DNA from: JAENVT01 sp963805445
GTDB lineage: Bacteria; Actinomycetota; Acidimicrobiia; Acidimicrobiales; Ilumatobacteraceae
Assembly (NCBI GenBank): GCA_963805445.1
Contig: CAWDUI010000010.1
Location: forward strand, 1 to 64,000
Length of the DNA: 64,000 bases
Direction of reading: 5' to 3'
Shown: positions 61,207-64,000 of the stretch, one piece after another
Layout of the letters: every line of letters begins with the position of its first letter
How positions within the stretch are numbered: position 1 is the stretch's first letter
The notes under the pieces: generated by a model
Seen by the model: only the letters and a program-made list of their open reading frames with translations
What the model was told of the DNA's origin: nothing
Database searches by the model: none
Translations under genes and position numbers: made by a program

Positions 61207-62166
61207 ATGGCTGGAGGTCAGGAGCGCATCCTTCGGGGACGGATTCGTACCGTCCAGGCAACGAAGAAGATCACGCGCGCCATGGAACTGATCGCCGCAT
61301 CGCGCATCGTCAAGGCCCAACAGCGAGTTGTTGCGGCCGTGCCGTACAGCGATCAGATCACCGAGGTCGTCAAGGACCTCGCGGCCGCCGGTGGGTCGAC
61401 CTCATCGCCGCTGCTCGCCGGTCGCCCGAACGTCGGCAACGTGGCGTACGTCGTGATCACCGCCGATCGCGGCTTGTGCGGCGGCTACAACGCCGGTGTG
61501 CAGCGAGCCGTCGAGGGCGAGATCAAAGCCGATGTCCTGCGCGGCCGTGACTATTCGGTGATCGCCGTCGGGCGCAAGGCCGAGAGCTACTTCCGGTTCC
61601 GTGGATACAAGATCGAGTCGACGTTCGCCGGCTTCAGTGACGCGCCCAGCTATGCCAACGCCAAAGAGATCGGCGCACATGTCGTCGACCTGTTCGTCAG
61701 CGGAACCGTCGATCGCGTGGAGCTCGTCTACACCCGCTTCATCTCCGCCGGCTCGCAAGAGGTCGTGCAACGACCGCTGGTGCCGCTCGAGCGCGACACC
61801 GTGGCCGGAGGCGACGGCCGCCACGGAGAATCCGGCGAGGCCAAGGCCGATTTCGAGTACGAGCCCGATCCGACGACGATCCTCGACGCGTTGCTGCCGA
61901 AGTACATCGAGGCCCGCATCTACGCAGCGCTGCTCAACGCGGCCGCCAGCGAACATGCCTTCCGCCAGCGAGCGATGAAGAGCGCGACCGACAACGCCGA
62001 AGAGCTCATCAAGAACCTCAGCCGCATCATGAACCGGGCCCGTCAGGACTCGATCACGACCGAGATCATGGAGATCGTCAGCGGCGCCGAGGCGCTTGCC
62101 GGTGGTGACCACGGGCTCGTGATCGAGTTCGAGACCCTGCACGACGGCTCACCCGATGCCGCATGA
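61207..62166 (+). CDS. atpG: ATP synthase F1 subunit gamma
   Basis: 319 residues, central rotor shaft. N-terminal helix RILRGRIRTVQATKKITRAM with the following ELIAASRIVKAQQR; the Rossmann-like middle has YVVITADRGLCGGYNAGV; C-terminal helix SATDNAEELIKNLSRIMNRA then RQDSITTEIMEIVSGAEAL. An Asp/Gly-rich insert (VAGGDGRHGESGEAKADFEY) lengthens the middle. ATG 61207, 3 nt after atpA. Confidence 0.97.
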   Translation: MAGGQERILRGRIRTVQATKKITRAMELIAASRIVKAQQRVVAAVPYSDQITEVVKDLAAAGGSTSSPLLAGRPNVGNVAYVVITADRGLCGGYNAGVQRAVEGEIKADVLRGRDYSVIAVGRKAESYFRFRGYKIESTFAGFSDAPSYANAKEIGAHVVDLFVSGTVDRVELVYTRFISAGSQEVVQRPLVPLERDTVAGGDGRHGESGEAKADFEYEPDPTTILDALLPKYIEARIYAALLNAAASEHAFRQRAMKSATDNAEELIKNLSRIMNRARQDSITTEIMEIVSGAEALAGGDHGLVIEFETLHDGSPDAA

Positions 62167-62227
62167 CCATGAACACGCAGACGCCCCGCACGTTGACAAG
62201 CACGGAAACCGAGAGAGAGCACACGTC

Positions 62228-63679
<1,452 letters not shown>

Positions 63680-63686
63680 TCCGGTC

Positions 63687-64000
63687 ATGGCGACGATGCA
63701 GGTCGAGTTGGTGTCGCCCGAGAAGGTCGTCTTCTCGGGCGAGGCCACGCAGGTGATCACCCGCACGGTCGGCGGCGGAGAGATCGCGTTCTTGCCGGGC
63801 CATGCACCACTGGTCGGTGCGCTCACCGAGAACCACACCCGGATCACCCTGGCCGATGGCAGTCAGCTCGATGTCGCCGTGCACGGCGGGTTCGTGCAGG
63901 TCGGCGGCAACAAGGTCAGCATCCTCAGCGACATCGCCGAGCTCGGTGACGACATCGATCGGGCCCGGGCGATTGCCGCGCTGGAGCGTGCCGAGGCGAC
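63687..64000 (+). CDS. atpC: ATP synthase F1 subunit epsilon (cut by window end)
   Basis: First 104 residues of epsilon. The beta-sandwich is visible: VELVSPEKVVFSGEATQVIT, GEIAFLPGHAPLVGAL (family GxxGxLPGHAPL), VHGGFVQVGGNKVSILSD; the C-terminal helix begins DDIDRARAIAALERAEAT at the edge. ATG 63687 is 7 nt after atpD. The remaining ~25-30 residues lie outside. Confidence 0.95.
   Translation, partial: MATMQVELVSPEKVVFSGEATQVITRTVGGGEIAFLPGHAPLVGALTENHTRITLADGSQLDVAVHGGFVQVGGNKVSILSDIAELGDDIDRARAIAALERAEA

Overview
This is a high-GC, gene-dense actinobacterial chromosome segment. The order argS-lysA-hom-thrC-(...)-rho-rpmE-(...)-prfA-prmC-(...)-rpiB/glyA-wecA-atpI-atpBEF..C is the macro-synteny known from actinobacteria such as Mycobacterium. 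The surface proteins (DUF1800/DUF1501 pair, 'DTR' modules, tandem-95/beta-helix giant), GTG starts and cyclase/ATPase regulators suggest an Acidimicrobiia member, perhaps Ilumatobacter-like. That placement is inferred from gene content, not from a marker-gene tree.

Layout. 0.1-10 kb: an operon-like surface locus with a roughly 2245-residue secreted protein, three phage-tail-collar (MdpB-like) proteins, a Tat-signal protein, and a DUF6916-like protein nearby. 10-13.2 kb (minus): a GT39-type glycosyltransferase and a GrdB-like gene interrupted by one in-frame UGA that reads as a UxxC selenocysteine codon followed by a SECIS-like hairpin. 13.4-23.1 kb: NhaA antiporter, MarR regulator, an MtrA-MtrB-LpqB-like signalling trio, an MFS permease, lipoproteins and a DUF389 membrane protein. 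23.3-36.5 kb: tRNA-Arg(CCG), argS, lysA, a MazF-like toxin, an LPxTG protein, hom, thrC, a cyclase-ATPase regulator, an APH-type kinase, rho, rpmE and a strong terminator. 36.6-44.2 kb: DUF1800, DUF1501 fused to DTR modules, a dienelactone hydrolase-like enzyme, an SDR, a methyltransferase and an unknown gene. 44.2-54.8 kb: prfA, prmC, a TerB-like gene, an S9 peptidase, a zinc alcohol dehydrogenase, a nucleoside hydrolase, a lipoprotein, a thiolase-like protein, rpiB and glyA. 54.8-64 kb: a WecA-type transferase and the F1Fo ATP synthase operon, running off the window inside atpC.

The core genes cover Lys/Thr synthesis, translation (ArgRS, its cognate tRNA, RF1 and its methylase, L31), transcription termination, one-carbon metabolism and energy coupling. 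The accessory genes lie between these conserved blocks and are mostly cell-surface or regulatory.

Data quality. Twenty protein genes, including essential ones (argS, rho, atpA, lysA, hom, thrC, rpiB), are broken by single-base frameshifts. I count about 35 sites, of which about 33 are one extra base. Each broken gene becomes a whole number of codons when these are corrected. I therefore annotate them as single intact genes with probable sequencing or assembly indels. Frameshift positions are approximate to a few bases.
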